Origin: Sphingobium sp. Leaf26
GTDB lineage: Bacteria; Pseudomonadota; Alphaproteobacteria; Sphingomonadales; Sphingomonadaceae
NCBI RefSeq assembly: GCF_001421665.1
Contig: NZ_LMKV01000016.1
Location: 1 to 37,357, forward strand
Length of the DNA stretch: 37,357 bases
Direction: 5' to 3'
Shown: piece by piece, positions 27,322-34,830 of the stretch
Position numbering within the stretch: the stretch's first letter is position 1
How the letters are laid out: each line of letters begins with the position of its first letter
Made by a program: the position numbers and the translations under genes
The notes under the pieces: model-generated
What the model was told of the DNA's origin: nothing
Seen by the model: the letters and a program-made list of their open reading frames with translations, nothing else
Databases searched by the model: none

Positions 27322-28771
27322 GGCGGAGCGCAAGACCGGCGTGCTTCGACAGGCTCGGCACGAACGGCGGTGGGGGGCCGGAATCGGCACGTCGCTGCTG
27401 GCCTTGGCGCTGACCGCCTGTGCGACGGCCGGGCCGGACTATCGGCCGCCCGAACAGTCCGTCGCCACCGCACCGGGGGCGACGGGCGCCTTTCATTCGG
27501 CGCAGGACGGATTGTTCGCGCAGGCCGAGTTGCCCGACCATTGGTGGAAGCTTTATGCCGATCCCCAACTGGACAGTCTGATCGAACAGGCGCTGGCGGC
27601 CAATACCGACATGCGGCAGGCGGACGCCAATCTGGCCCAGGCGCAGGCGGTGCTGCGCGAGGCGGAAGCGGGGCGGACGATCAGCACCAGCATCAGCGGT
27701 GGCGAGACTTTGTCGCGGCCGTCGGGCGTGACCCAGCATCTGCCGGGCACGATCGCCTATGATCTGGGCCTGTCGGCCTCCTACCCGCTGGACCTGAATG
27801 GCCGGATCAGGCGCGCGATCGAGGCCAGCAACGCCGATGTCGAGGCGAGCGCGGCGGCGCGCGATTATGTGCGGGTCAGCGTGGCGGCGGCGACGGCCAA
27901 GGCCTATGCGCAGGTATGTGCGGCCAATTACAGCCTGGGCGTCAACCGCAAGGTGGTGGCGTTGCAGCGCGACACCGCCAGCGCCACGCGGCGGCTGGCC
28001 AAGGGTGGGCGCGGCACGGCGTTCGACGTCAGCCGGGCGCAGGCCGCAGTGGACAGCAGCGCGGCCGCCCTGCCGGCGTTCGAGGCGCAGCGGCAGAATG
28101 GGCTGTATCTGCTGGCGACGTTGATGGGGCGGCCGCCCGCCGATTATCCCCGTGAGGTGGAAAGTTGCGCCGCGCTACCGACGCTGGATGCGCCGCTGCC
28201 GGTGGGCGATGGCGCGGCATTGATCCGGCGGCGACCCGACATCAGGCAGGCCGAGCGCGCGATTGCCGGCGATACGGCGCGGCTGGGCGTGGCGACGGCT
28301 GATCTGTATCCGCAGGTCAGCATCGGCGGATCGGTGGGTCTGTCCGGCCCGCTCAAGGATTTCGGATCGGGTTCGGCCTTTGGCTTCAGCCTGGGGCCGC
28401 TGATAAGCTGGAGCTTCCCCAACCGGCCGGTGGTGCGGGCGCGGATCGCGCAGGCGGAAGCGCGTGTGCAGGGCGATCTGGCCGGGTTCGACGGGACGGT
28501 GCTGGAGGCGCTGCGCCAGACCGAGACGGCGCTGGAAACCTATCGCCGCGATGCCGAGCGGGCGGCGGCGCTGGACCGGGCGCGGGACGGCGCGGCACTC
28601 TCCGCCGCTCAGGCCGGCAAGCTGTTCCGCTTTGGCCGGGGCGATTTCCTGTCGCTGCTGGATGCGCAGCGCAGTCTGGCCAGTGCGGAGGTCAGCGCGG
28701 CCACCGCGCGGACGCAACTGGTGCAGGACCAGATTGCGCTGTTCCTGGCGCTGGGCGGTGGCTGGAACTGA
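27314..28771 (+). CDS. NodT-type outer-membrane efflux lipoprotein
   Basis: 485 aa TolC-like channel of the OprM/NodT class. The lipobox LTAC gives a lipidated Cys after a hydrophobic run (about residues 26-37), followed by the family motif AGPDYRPP. Two repeats of outer-membrane factor architecture follow: DHWWKLYADPQLDSLIEQALAANTDMRQADANLAQAQA, and later RRRPDIRQAERAIAGDTARLGVATADLYPQVSIGGSVGLS, with a final FRFGRGDFLSLLDAQRSLASAE helix. It completes a three-layer pump with the FUSC and HlyD proteins. The start is uncertain: ATG 27314, ATG 27290 or GTG 27341. The residues before the signal peptide (VLRQARHER) are encoded by a dispersed-repeat-like sequence, so the native start may have been altered. 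Confidence 0.92.
   Translation: MREAERKTGVLRQARHERRWGAGIGTSLLALALTACATAGPDYRPPEQSVATAPGATGAFHSAQDGLFAQAELPDHWWKLYADPQLDSLIEQALAANTDMRQADANLAQAQAVLREAEAGRTISTSISGGETLSRPSGVTQHLPGTIAYDLGLSASYPLDLNGRIRRAIEASNADVEASAAARDYVRVSVAAATAKAYAQVCAANYSLGVNRKVVALQRDTASATRRLAKGGRGTAFDVSRAQAAVDSSAAALPAFEAQRQNGLYLLATLMGRPPADYPREVESCAALPTLDAPLPVGDGAALIRRRPDIRQAERAIAGDTARLGVATADLYPQVSIGGSVGLSGPLKDFGSGSAFGFSLGPLISWSFPNRPVVRARIAQAEARVQGDLAGFDGTVLEALRQTETALETYRRDAERAAALDRARDGAALSAAQAGKLFRFGRGDFLSLLDAQRSLASAEVSAATARTQLVQDQIALFLALGGGWN
27344..27367 (+). repeat. Short dispersed-repeat-like sequence inside NodT start region
   Basis: CTTCGACAGGCTCGGCACGA followed by ACGG. I recall this sequence, and its reverse ending TGTCGAAG, as a short repeat scattered between genes in sphingomonads and some other Proteobacteria. 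Here it is read as codons between the candidate starts and the signal peptide of the NodT lipoprotein. Only one copy was noticed in this window, so the repeat status rests on memory. Confidence 0.45.
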
Positions 28772-28827
28772 GTCCGGCTGATCGTAAGACGGGTGGTCCG
28801 TTCGGGCTGAGCGCCTGATTTCGTCTT

Positions 28828-28932
28828 TGGAGCGCGCTGCGTTAAATCCGATGCAGGTCGCGCGCTCCAGTTTTTTGTTTTCGCATCGTTTCAAGCGAAA
28901 AACCGGTCCCCACTTTTCCGCAGGATGCTCTA
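28828..28932 (+). repeat. 105-bp structured intergenic repeat, copy 2
   Basis: Direct copy of 23533-23637 in the same orientation, about 91 percent identical by eye. Outer hairpin TGGAGCGCG (28828-28836) pairs with CGCGCTCCA (28861-28869). Relative to copy 1, A is replaced by G on the left arm and T by C on the right arm, so pairing is kept. The second hairpin is weaker, with one mismatch in each stem. It lies 56 bp after the NodT stop, and its last three bases supply the TAG stop (minus strand) of bamE. Confidence 0.85.
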
Positions 28933-29442
28933 GCTGCCGTTGGGGCCGCCGCCATTCGGGCCGGCGCCACCGCCGCCCATGCCGCCGGCGCCGACCGCGC
29001 CGATATTGCCGAAAATCTCGTCGAACAGGCTGCGGTTGCGGCCCAGCGTCGGGGTCTTGTCGCCCATGGGCGAGATATGCGCGACCTGCTCCAGGCCCAT
29101 CCGGTCGATGGCGGTCACATTGCCCGCCGGATCGAAGCGGACGTGCAGCACCGTCTGGTCCGCGGCCTTGGGATTGGAGAAAGCCAGCGCGCGCATGTCA
29201 CGCGACACATAATACCAGTCCTGCTCGCCGAATTGCGAGACGAAGCTGGGACGACCCAGCGTTCCTTCCACCGAGGCGCGATTGTCGATGCCCGGCTGAA
29301 CCGAGTCGACCAGCAGTTTGTCGACCGAATAGCCCTGATGCGTGCGGATGCGGGTGCAGCCCGATGCGCCCAGCACCAAGGCGCTGAGGCCGACAGCGAG
29401 CAGGATACGCCCGCTTGACGAGTGACGGCTGAACTGACGCAT
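28930..29442 (-). CDS. bamE: Outer-membrane assembly lipoprotein BamE (SmpA/OmlA)
   Basis: 170 aa. Start ATG 29442 has AGGAGAAG upstream. The lipoprotein signal ends GASGC (Cys29), followed by TRIRTHQGYSVD. The SmpA/OmlA fold covers about 30-135: LLVDSVQPGIDNRASVEGTLGRPSFVSQFGEQDWYYVSRDM, then ADQTVLHVRFDPAGNVTAID, as in alphaproteobacterial BamE proteins. The last 30 residues are a Gly/Pro/Asn-rich tail (GGMGGGGAGPNGG). The final Ser codon and stop are contributed by, or adjoin, repeat copy 2, so the tail may have been remodelled by the repeat. Part of the BAM complex that inserts outer-membrane barrels. Divergent from the cytochrome bc1 chaperone gene. Confidence 0.88.
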   Translation of the reverse strand: MRQFSRHSSSGRILLAVGLSALVLGASGCTRIRTHQGYSVDKLLVDSVQPGIDNRASVEGTLGRPSFVSQFGEQDWYYVSRDMRALAFSNPKAADQTVLHVRFDPAGNVTAIDRMGLEQVAHISPMGDKTPTLGRNRSLFDEIFGNIGAVGAGGMGGGGAGPNGGGPNGS

Positions 29443-29622
29443 GAACTTCTCCTGCGGGAACTGGCCCCGCGAACCTTCAAGAAACCTGATGCCGCCATTG
29501 CATTGGCCGACGCAGCGATCAATATGGAAATGCGCAAGCCCCGGCAAGGGGCGCAAAATATCGGACGGCGCACGATGGCCCGATCCGTCTATGAAACTTC
29601 GTCTATGAAAAGCTGTGGTGCC

Positions 29623-30147
29623 ATGTCTGCCTCCCCCTCCTTCCTCCAGCGCCTGTTTGGGCGCACCGATCCCAAGGAGGGGCTGCGGCCGCTCTATAAC
29701 GCCGTGATCCGGGAGGGACGGCAGCCGCACTGGTATCTGGACGGGGCCGTGCCCGATACGCTGGACGGGCGGTTCGACATGATCGTCGCGATCCTGGCGC
29801 AGATATTGATGCGGCTGGAGCAGCAGGAAGGCGCGCAGGACAGCGTGTGGCTGACCGAATTGTTCGTGGACGACATGGACGGGCAGTTGCGGCAGGAGGG
29901 CGTGGGTGATGTCGTGGTCGGCAAGCATGTCGGCCGGATGATGAGCGCGCTGGGCGGGCGGATCAGCGCCTATCGCGCGGCGCTTACCGGCGAAGCGGAC
30001 CTGACCGAGGCGTTGCGGCGCAACCTGTATCGCGGCGCCGATGTGAGCGATGCGGCGCTGGCGCATGTCGAGGGCGCATTGCGGGCGCGCTGGACGCGGC
30101 TGGGCTGCCTGTCGCACGACGCGCTGCTGACCGGAGATTTAGGATGA
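29623..30147 (+). CDS. Ubiquinol-cytochrome c chaperone (CBP3-like)
   Basis: 174 aa. The sequence LRPLYNAVIREGRQPHWYLDGAVPDTLDGRFDMIVAILAQILMRLE, followed by WLTELFVDDMDGQLRQEGVGDVVVGKHVGRMM, is characteristic of the ubiquinol-cytochrome c chaperone family, which assists cytochrome b/bc1 assembly. The start is uncertain: ATG 29623 begins closest to the conserved region, but 29605 and 29575 are in frame, and none has a clear ribosome binding site. The stop overlaps the yceD start by ATGA, the arrangement I remember from other sphingomonads and relatives. Confidence 0.88.
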   Translation: MSASPSFLQRLFGRTDPKEGLRPLYNAVIREGRQPHWYLDGAVPDTLDGRFDMIVAILAQILMRLEQQEGAQDSVWLTELFVDDMDGQLRQEGVGDVVVGKHVGRMMSALGGRISAYRAALTGEADLTEALRRNLYRGADVSDAALAHVEGALRARWTRLGCLSHDALLTGDLG

Positions 30148-30674
30148 GCATGATACCGACACCGGAATTTTCCCGTACCCACAAGGTCGACGCGATCGCG
30201 CGGCTGCCCGCGAGCATGCAGATCGCGGCGGACGCTGAAGAGCGGGCGGCGCTGGCGAAGCGGTTCGGGCTGGCGGCGCTGGACCGGCTGGAAGCGGATT
30301 ATGGATTGGCCGTCGAGGATGGCGCCATCACCGCGCGCGGGCGGGTGCGGGCGGCGCTGGCCCAGCCCTGCGTCGCGACCGGCGTGCCGGTGCCGGAGAC
30401 GATCGACAGCGATTTCGTGCTGCGTTTCGTGGTGGAGAGCGAGACGGCGCAGGAAGGCGACGAACTGGAACTGGACGCGGAGGATTGCGACACGATCGGC
30501 TATGACGGCCATGTCATCGACATGGGCGAGGCGGTGGCCGAGACGATGGCGCTGGCGATGGAACCCTTCCCCCGCGCGCCGGACGCCGACGTCTATCTCA
30601 AGGAAGCGGGCGTGCTGAGCGAGGAGCAGGCGAGTCCGTTCGCGGCGCTGCTGGGCCTCAAGGACAAGGCATAG
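30144..30674 (+). CDS. YceD/DUF177 family protein
   Basis: 176 aa. EFSRTHKVDAIARLPASMQIAADAEERAALAKRFGLAALDRLEADY and the ARGRVRAALAQPCVATGVPVPETI region are typical of DUF177 (YceD), a family linked to 23S rRNA or large ribosomal subunit accumulation and often encoded next to rpmF. Here rpmF does not follow. The family Cys in QPCV is present. A C-terminal acidic region carries MALAMEPFPRAPDAD. The start is translationally coupled to the upstream chaperone gene. Confidence 0.86.
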   Translation: MSMIPTPEFSRTHKVDAIARLPASMQIAADAEERAALAKRFGLAALDRLEADYGLAVEDGAITARGRVRAALAQPCVATGVPVPETIDSDFVLRFVVESETAQEGDELELDAEDCDTIGYDGHVIDMGEAVAETMALAMEPFPRAPDADVYLKEAGVLSEEQASPFAALLGLKDKA

Positions 30675-30684
30675 GAGGCAGCCC

Positions 30685-31191
30685 ATGTTCGCCGCGTTGA
30701 TGCTGGTCGCTGCCGGGGCGCCGATGATCGGCGAGGATGTCGCGCGGGCGCAATGGGACATGGCCGAGAATCGGGCGCAATGCGCGCCGTTGGCGCTGCT
30801 GTCGGACGGCGGGGCGAAGGGCAAGGCGCGAGCGGCGCAATTTGGTGGCGGCTGGGCGGTGGCGTTCGACCTGCCGGGGATGCGCAGCGCCTATGGCTTT
30901 GCCGGGCCGGGCGTCATCGGGATGGATGGAGCGGCGGAGGCGGCGCAGCGGGCGCGGCTGACGAAGCAATGGCCGCATAGCCGTGACCTGCCCGCCCTGC
31001 CCGGCCCCGCTTTTGCCGGCTATGGGCTGGTCGGCGCGCAGCCCTATCCGGCGGACAACGCGCAGGGCAAGGGACTCGAATCGCTGGCCTATATGCGCGT
31101 CGCGGGTCAGGGCTGCACCTATAATGTGTGGAGCCGGATCAGCCGGGCGCATCTGGAAACATTGCTGGACAATCTGCGTTTGCAGGACTGA
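30685..31191 (+). CDS. Small exported protein of unknown function
   Basis: 168 aa with AGGAGG about eight bases before the ATG, ten bases after the yceD stop. A short hydrophobic N-terminus (MFAALMLVAAGAPM) may be a signal peptide. The rest has Trp/Tyr-containing segments (FGGGWAVAFDLPGMRSAYGFAGPG, QWPHSRDLPALPG, GQGCTYNVWSRISRAHLETLLDNLR) with two Cys (around residues 33 and 145). I recognise no family. It appears to be the third gene of the chaperone-yceD operon and precedes dinB by 41 bp. Confidence 0.75.
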   Translation: MFAALMLVAAGAPMIGEDVARAQWDMAENRAQCAPLALLSDGGAKGKARAAQFGGGWAVAFDLPGMRSAYGFAGPGVIGMDGAAEAAQRARLTKQWPHSRDLPALPGPAFAGYGLVGAQPYPADNAQGKGLESLAYMRVAGQGCTYNVWSRISRAHLETLLDNLRLQD

Positions 31192-31232
31192 CATGTTTCC
31201 CTTTCGTTCCCGGCTGTGGCATAGGGACGGGC

Positions 31233-32321
31233 ATGGACGCGCCGCCGCCAGCCGACCGCAAGATCATCCATGTGGACATGGACGCCTTCTATGCGTCGGT
31301 GGAGCAGCGCGACGATCCGTCGCTGCGCGGCCTGCCGGTCGCGGTGGGCGGGGGCGGGCCGCGCGGGGTGGTGGCGACATGCAGCTATGAAGCGCGCAAG
31401 TTCGGTGTGCGATCGGCCATGCCGGGTGCGCGGGCGCGGCGGCTGTGCCCCGACCTGATCTTCGTCCCGCCGCGATTCGACGTCTATCGCGCGGTGTCGG
31501 GGCAGGTGCGGGAGATTTTCAGCCGCTTCACCGACATGATCCAGCCGTTGTCGCTGGACGAAGCCTATCTGGACGTGACGGTGAACAAGCCGGGCATCGC
31601 GTCGGCGACCCAGATAGCCGAAGAGATTCGGCGGATGATCCGCGCGGAGACGGGGCTGACCGCGTCGGCCGGCGTGTCCTATAACAAGCTGATCGCCAAG
31701 CTGGCGTCGGACCAGAACAAGCCCGACGGCGTGTGCGTGGTGCGGCCGAGCGAGGGACCGGCCTTCATCGCGGCGATGCCGGTGCGGCGCATCCATGGCG
31801 TAGGGCCGGTGACGGCGCAGCGGATGCAGGCATTGGGGATCGAGACGGGCGCCGATCTGCGCGACCGGGACATGGGCTTCCTCCAGAATCATTTCGGCAG
31901 CGCGGCGGACTATTATTATCGCGCGGCGCGGGGGCAGGACGACCGTCCGGTGCGCGAGCGCGAGGGCCGCAAGTCGGTGAGCGTCGAGGATACCTTCTTC
32001 GACGACCTGAGCGAGGAAGCGGCGCTGGTGGCGGAGATCGAGCGAATCGCCGCATCGCTCTGGACCCGGATCGAGAAGGCCGGGGCCTGGGGCCGGACCG
32101 TGGTGCTGAAGGTGAAGTTCGCCGATTTCCGCATCATCACGCGGTCGCGCAGCTTTTCAACGCCGGTGCGGTCGCCGGAATTGCTGGCGCAGGCAGGGCG
32201 GGACTTGCTGCTGGCGCAACTGCCGCTGCGCATGGGGGCGCGGCTGCTGGGGCTGGGCGTGCATAATCTGGAGGGGGAGGAAGAAGCGGAACGGGGGGAG
32301 CAACTGGCGCTGGGGTTGTGA
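31233..32321 (+). CDS. dinB: DNA polymerase IV (Y family)
   Basis: 362 aa translesion polymerase. Start ATG 31233 (MDAPPPADRKIIHVDMDAFYASVEQRDDP). Catalytic D15 (HVDMD) and D109/E110 (SLDEAYLDV) are present. The palm/fingers have ATCSYEARKFGVRSAMP; the thumb HhH region has VRRIHGVGPVTAQRMQALGI. The C-terminal little finger runs from about residue 235. The last residues, EQLALGL, match the beta-clamp-binding tail of E. coli Pol IV. Probably error-prone bypass of damaged bases. No LexA box was identified in the short gap before it. Confidence 0.96.
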   Translation: MDAPPPADRKIIHVDMDAFYASVEQRDDPSLRGLPVAVGGGGPRGVVATCSYEARKFGVRSAMPGARARRLCPDLIFVPPRFDVYRAVSGQVREIFSRFTDMIQPLSLDEAYLDVTVNKPGIASATQIAEEIRRMIRAETGLTASAGVSYNKLIAKLASDQNKPDGVCVVRPSEGPAFIAAMPVRRIHGVGPVTAQRMQALGIETGADLRDRDMGFLQNHFGSAADYYYRAARGQDDRPVREREGRKSVSVEDTFFDDLSEEAALVAEIERIAASLWTRIEKAGAWGRTVVLKVKFADFRIITRSRSFSTPVRSPELLAQAGRDLLLAQLPLRMGARLLGLGVHNLEGEEEAERGEQLALGL

Positions 32322-32365
32322 CCCTTTCAATTTTGCGCCGTACCCACCTCGCTGCGGCTTGCTGT

Positions 32366-32389
32366 CCCCCTCCCGCGTGCGGGAGGGGG
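32366..32389. terminator. Hairpin terminator between dinB and eipA
   Basis: An 11-bp perfect stem, CCCCCTCCCGC (32366-32376) with GCGGGAGGGGG (32379-32389) and a 2-nt loop, between convergent dinB and the EipA gene. Only one T follows on the plus strand, so it is a structural barrier rather than a classic U-tract terminator. Confidence 0.65.
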
Positions 32390-32398
32390 TAATTCAGG

Positions 32399-33211
32399 TC
32401 AGAAGGGCAACCAGTTCCGCTTTTCGGTGAATTTCATATAGCCCGCGTTGACGCCGAGGCGATACCCCACGCCAAGGCGGATCGGGATCAGCACGACATT
32501 GCCCCAGCGCAGATAGGAGGCAGTGAAGCCGCCGACCAGATAGGCCGTCCCCTCCGCTGCGGGGAAGCGATGGTAGAGATCCTGCGTGTCGTACAGATTA
32601 TAGACGAGAACGAAGGTGTTGGCTGCGTTCCCGCCGACGTCGAAGCCGATCGACGGGCCGGTCCAGTAGACCTCCCGCTTGCCCTCCACCTTGTGGTTGA
32701 GCGTGCCGGAGCCATAGCGCAGGCCGACCACGAAGGCGCCCGACGCCTCACGCCCGGAAATATAGGCGTTGGGACGGCCCTGGTCCTTCAGAACCTTCTC
32801 GATGAGGCCGGCCAACCCTTCGGCGCCCTTGCCGAACACACCTTCGGCCGCGCCGATCAGATCATCTTCCTGATAGGAGTCGCCCGGCGGGAGGGCAGCC
32901 GGCGGCGAGTTGGTCGTTACCGGGGCGCCGGTGGCGGTGTTGCCGCCATTGCTGACGGGCGGCGCGCCGGCATCCAGATTGGGCTGATAGGGGGTCGTGC
33001 CCTGATCCACGCCGGGGTCGACGCCGGGATCGGTAGGATTGGTGTTGGTCGGCGGCGGCGGCGCGAGGTCGGAATCGATCGCGCTGTTGGGGTCGATCGT
33101 GCGGACCTGTGCCGAGGCGGCCAGCGGCGTCAGCGCCATGCCTGCCAGTGCGGCGACCAGCGCGGTCGCCCGCGCGATGCGGCCGCCCATCTGCCCGTTG
33201 ATGCCGATCAT
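32399..33211 (-). CDS. EipA-family (DUF1134) envelope protein
   Basis: 270 aa. ATG 33211 is favoured over 33247 because GGGGAGT lies upstream. The signal peptide ends near residue 35 (PLAASAQ), followed by a Pro/Asn/Thr-rich disordered region (about 50-115). The DUF1134 domain occupies the last 150 residues: FGKGAEGLAGLIEKVLKDQGRPNAYISGREASGAFVVGLRYGSG, then YWTGPSIGFDVGGNAANTFVLVYNL, and the end YMKFTEKRNWLPF. The family includes Brucella EipA, a periplasmic protein needed for envelope integrity. The low-complexity region before the domain is longer than I would expect but intact. Confidence 0.9.
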   Translation of the reverse strand: MIGINGQMGGRIARATALVAALAGMALTPLAASAQVRTIDPNSAIDSDLAPPPPTNTNPTDPGVDPGVDQGTTPYQPNLDAGAPPVSNGGNTATGAPVTTNSPPAALPPGDSYQEDDLIGAAEGVFGKGAEGLAGLIEKVLKDQGRPNAYISGREASGAFVVGLRYGSGTLNHKVEGKREVYWTGPSIGFDVGGNAANTFVLVYNLYDTQDLYHRFPAAEGTAYLVGGFTASYLRWGNVVLIPIRLGVGYRLGVNAGYMKFTEKRNWLPF

Positions 33212-33446
33212 GCCCGATACTCCCCGAAAAGCGCGCGTCATAGCCATATACTAGCCCAAATGAAGGCATTGCGACCAGCAAGCTGAAACGACAATGAACG
33301 AACGGCGACCCGAGTCGATTCCGCGCCGGAACGAAAATCGCCGACCGCGCGAAAATTCGTGATCGTGCCCGTTGCCATGCAGCAAAGCCATCGCTATAGC
33401 CCCTCCCCAGCCATTGTCCCCCTGCGAAGGTGGACAAATTTCGTGC

Positions 33447-33538
33447 GGAGACGTGGGTGAGTGGCTGAAACCAGCGGTTTGCTAAACCGTCGTGGCCTTA
33501 AGGGGCCACCGAGGGTTCGAATCCCTCCGTCTCCGCCA
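33447..33538 (+). tRNA. tRNA-Ser (anticodon GCT)
   Basis: Acceptor stem GGAGACG (33447-33453) pairs with CGTCTCC (33528-33534), followed by discriminator G and an encoded CCA (33536-33538). The anticodon stem GCGGT/ACCGT encloses loop TTGCTAA with anticodon GCT at 33481-33483, reading AGC/AGU. A long variable arm (class II) precedes the T arm (GAGGGTTCGAATCCCTC). An integrase gene follows 144 bp downstream on the same strand, marking the tRNA as an integration target. Confidence 0.96.
33511..33538 (+). other. Probable integration (attL) site at the tRNA-Ser 3' end
   Basis: P4-type integrases such as the one at 33682 usually recombine in the T arm and acceptor end of a tRNA gene and leave a direct repeat of that end at the far side of the island. 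Here the tRNA remains complete at the left side and the likely core is the T-arm/acceptor segment. The matching right copy is not within the window, so the exact core cannot be set. Confidence 0.45.
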
Positions 33539-33681
33539 TTTCTTTGTTTTCCTACATCCCCAGCGAACCGAAAAAGCCCAGTGTTTCCGGGCCTTTCGGG
33601 CTGATTCGCGTCCCACCTCATCCCCTCGCATCTGTCGGTGACCGATTTGGCGTGTGGTAAAAAGCGTGGGAGAATATCGGC

Positions 33682-34830
33682 ATGGGAAAGCTCTCAGTAA
33701 CAGGTGTGAAGGCAGCAAAGCGACCGGGCCGCTTCGGTGATGGCGATGGCCTGTTTCTCGTGGTCGGCGCGACCGGCTCCAAAAGCTGGGTGTGCCGCGT
33801 CCAGAAGCATGGCCGCAGGCGCGACATCGGATTGGGCAGCGCATCGAAGGTCACGCTGTCCGTCGCCCGCGATCGGGCGCGCGAGGTGAGGACCTGGGTG
33901 GAGCTTGGCCTCGACCCTGTGTTCGAGAAGCGTAAGGCGGGCGGCATCCCGACATTCAGGGAGGCGACGGCCAAGGTCTATGCGGCCAATCGCAAGACCT
34001 GGCGCAACGAAAAGCATGAGGGGCAATGGTTGCGAACGCTGGAGGCCTTCGCCTTTCCGATCATTGGCGATATCCGGGTTTCGGAGATCACCGGCCCGAT
34101 GATCCGCAACGTCCTAGCCGAAATCTGGCTGACCAAGCCGGAAACGGCGCGCAGGGTGCGCCAACGCATCGGCGCGGTCCTCGATTGGGCCTTTGCGTCG
34201 GGCTATCGCGAAACCGAAGCGCCGATGCGGTCCATCACCAAGGGGCTTCCGCGCCAACCCAAGAAGGACGGGCATTTTGCGGCCATGCCCTATGCCGATG
34301 TGGCAGCCTTCATGGTCAGGCTGCGCGAGCGAGAGTCGTTCAGTCGCCTTGCCTTGCAGTTTGCCATCCTGACCGCTGCACGCTCCGGCGAGGTGCGCGG
34401 CGCGGCATGGACCGAGATCGACGTCGAGAACGCCCTGTGGACCATCCCCAAGGAGCGGATGAAGGCGCAGCGCGAGCATGTCATCCCGCTGTCGAGACCG
34501 GCAATCCGCATCATCGAGCGTTGCCGTGAGCTTCGGACCCGTGAATGCCCCCTGATCTTCCCCGGCATGAAAGGGGACAAACCGCTCTCCGACATGACCC
34601 TGACGAAGCTGCTGCGCGAAATGAAGCAGCCTTATACCGCCCACGGCTTCCGTTCCGCCTTTCGCGATTGGGCCAGCGAAGAGACGGACGTGCAGGGCGA
34701 GGTCGCAGAGGCAGCGCTGGCGCATATGGTCAGGGACAAGACCGAAGCTGCCTATCGCCGTGGCAGCCTGCTGGAGAAGCGCCGCAAGCTGATGGACGAC
34801 TGGTCCATCTACTGCACCACGATCAAGTGA
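33682..34830 (+). CDS. P4-type tyrosine integrase
   Basis: 382 aa. An N-terminal arm-type DNA-binding domain (DUF4102-like, LSVTGVKAAKRPGRFGDGDGLFLVV, about 1-90) is followed by a core-binding SAM-like domain (about 95-190) and the catalytic domain. Catalytic residues are present: R234 (TAARSGEVRG), H321 and R324 (HGFRSAF), H348 (ALAHMV) and Y358 (AAYRRG), with a candidate Lys near 258-261. Intact, so integration and excision of the island are plausible. It lies immediately downstream of tRNA-Ser(GCT), the usual arrangement for tRNA-targeted islands. Confidence 0.95.
   Translation: MGKLSVTGVKAAKRPGRFGDGDGLFLVVGATGSKSWVCRVQKHGRRRDIGLGSASKVTLSVARDRAREVRTWVELGLDPVFEKRKAGGIPTFREATAKVYAANRKTWRNEKHEGQWLRTLEAFAFPIIGDIRVSEITGPMIRNVLAEIWLTKPETARRVRQRIGAVLDWAFASGYRETEAPMRSITKGLPRQPKKDGHFAAMPYADVAAFMVRLRERESFSRLALQFAILTAARSGEVRGAAWTEIDVENALWTIPKERMKAQREHVIPLSRPAIRIIERCRELRTRECPLIFPGMKGDKPLSDMTLTKLLREMKQPYTAHGFRSAFRDWASEETDVQGEVAEAALAHMVRDKTEAAYRRGSLLEKRRKLMDDWSIYCTTIK

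Noticed and set aside
30144..30684. rpmF expected after the yceD-like gene
   Set aside because: The next reading frame encodes an unrelated exported protein. Absence of rpmF here is not informative by itself, since the pairing is not universal.
33394..33621. Antisense frame across tRNA-Ser
   Set aside because: Its residues (GGDGGIRTL and following) are the reverse reading of the tRNA, a common false gene call at tRNA-Ser loci.
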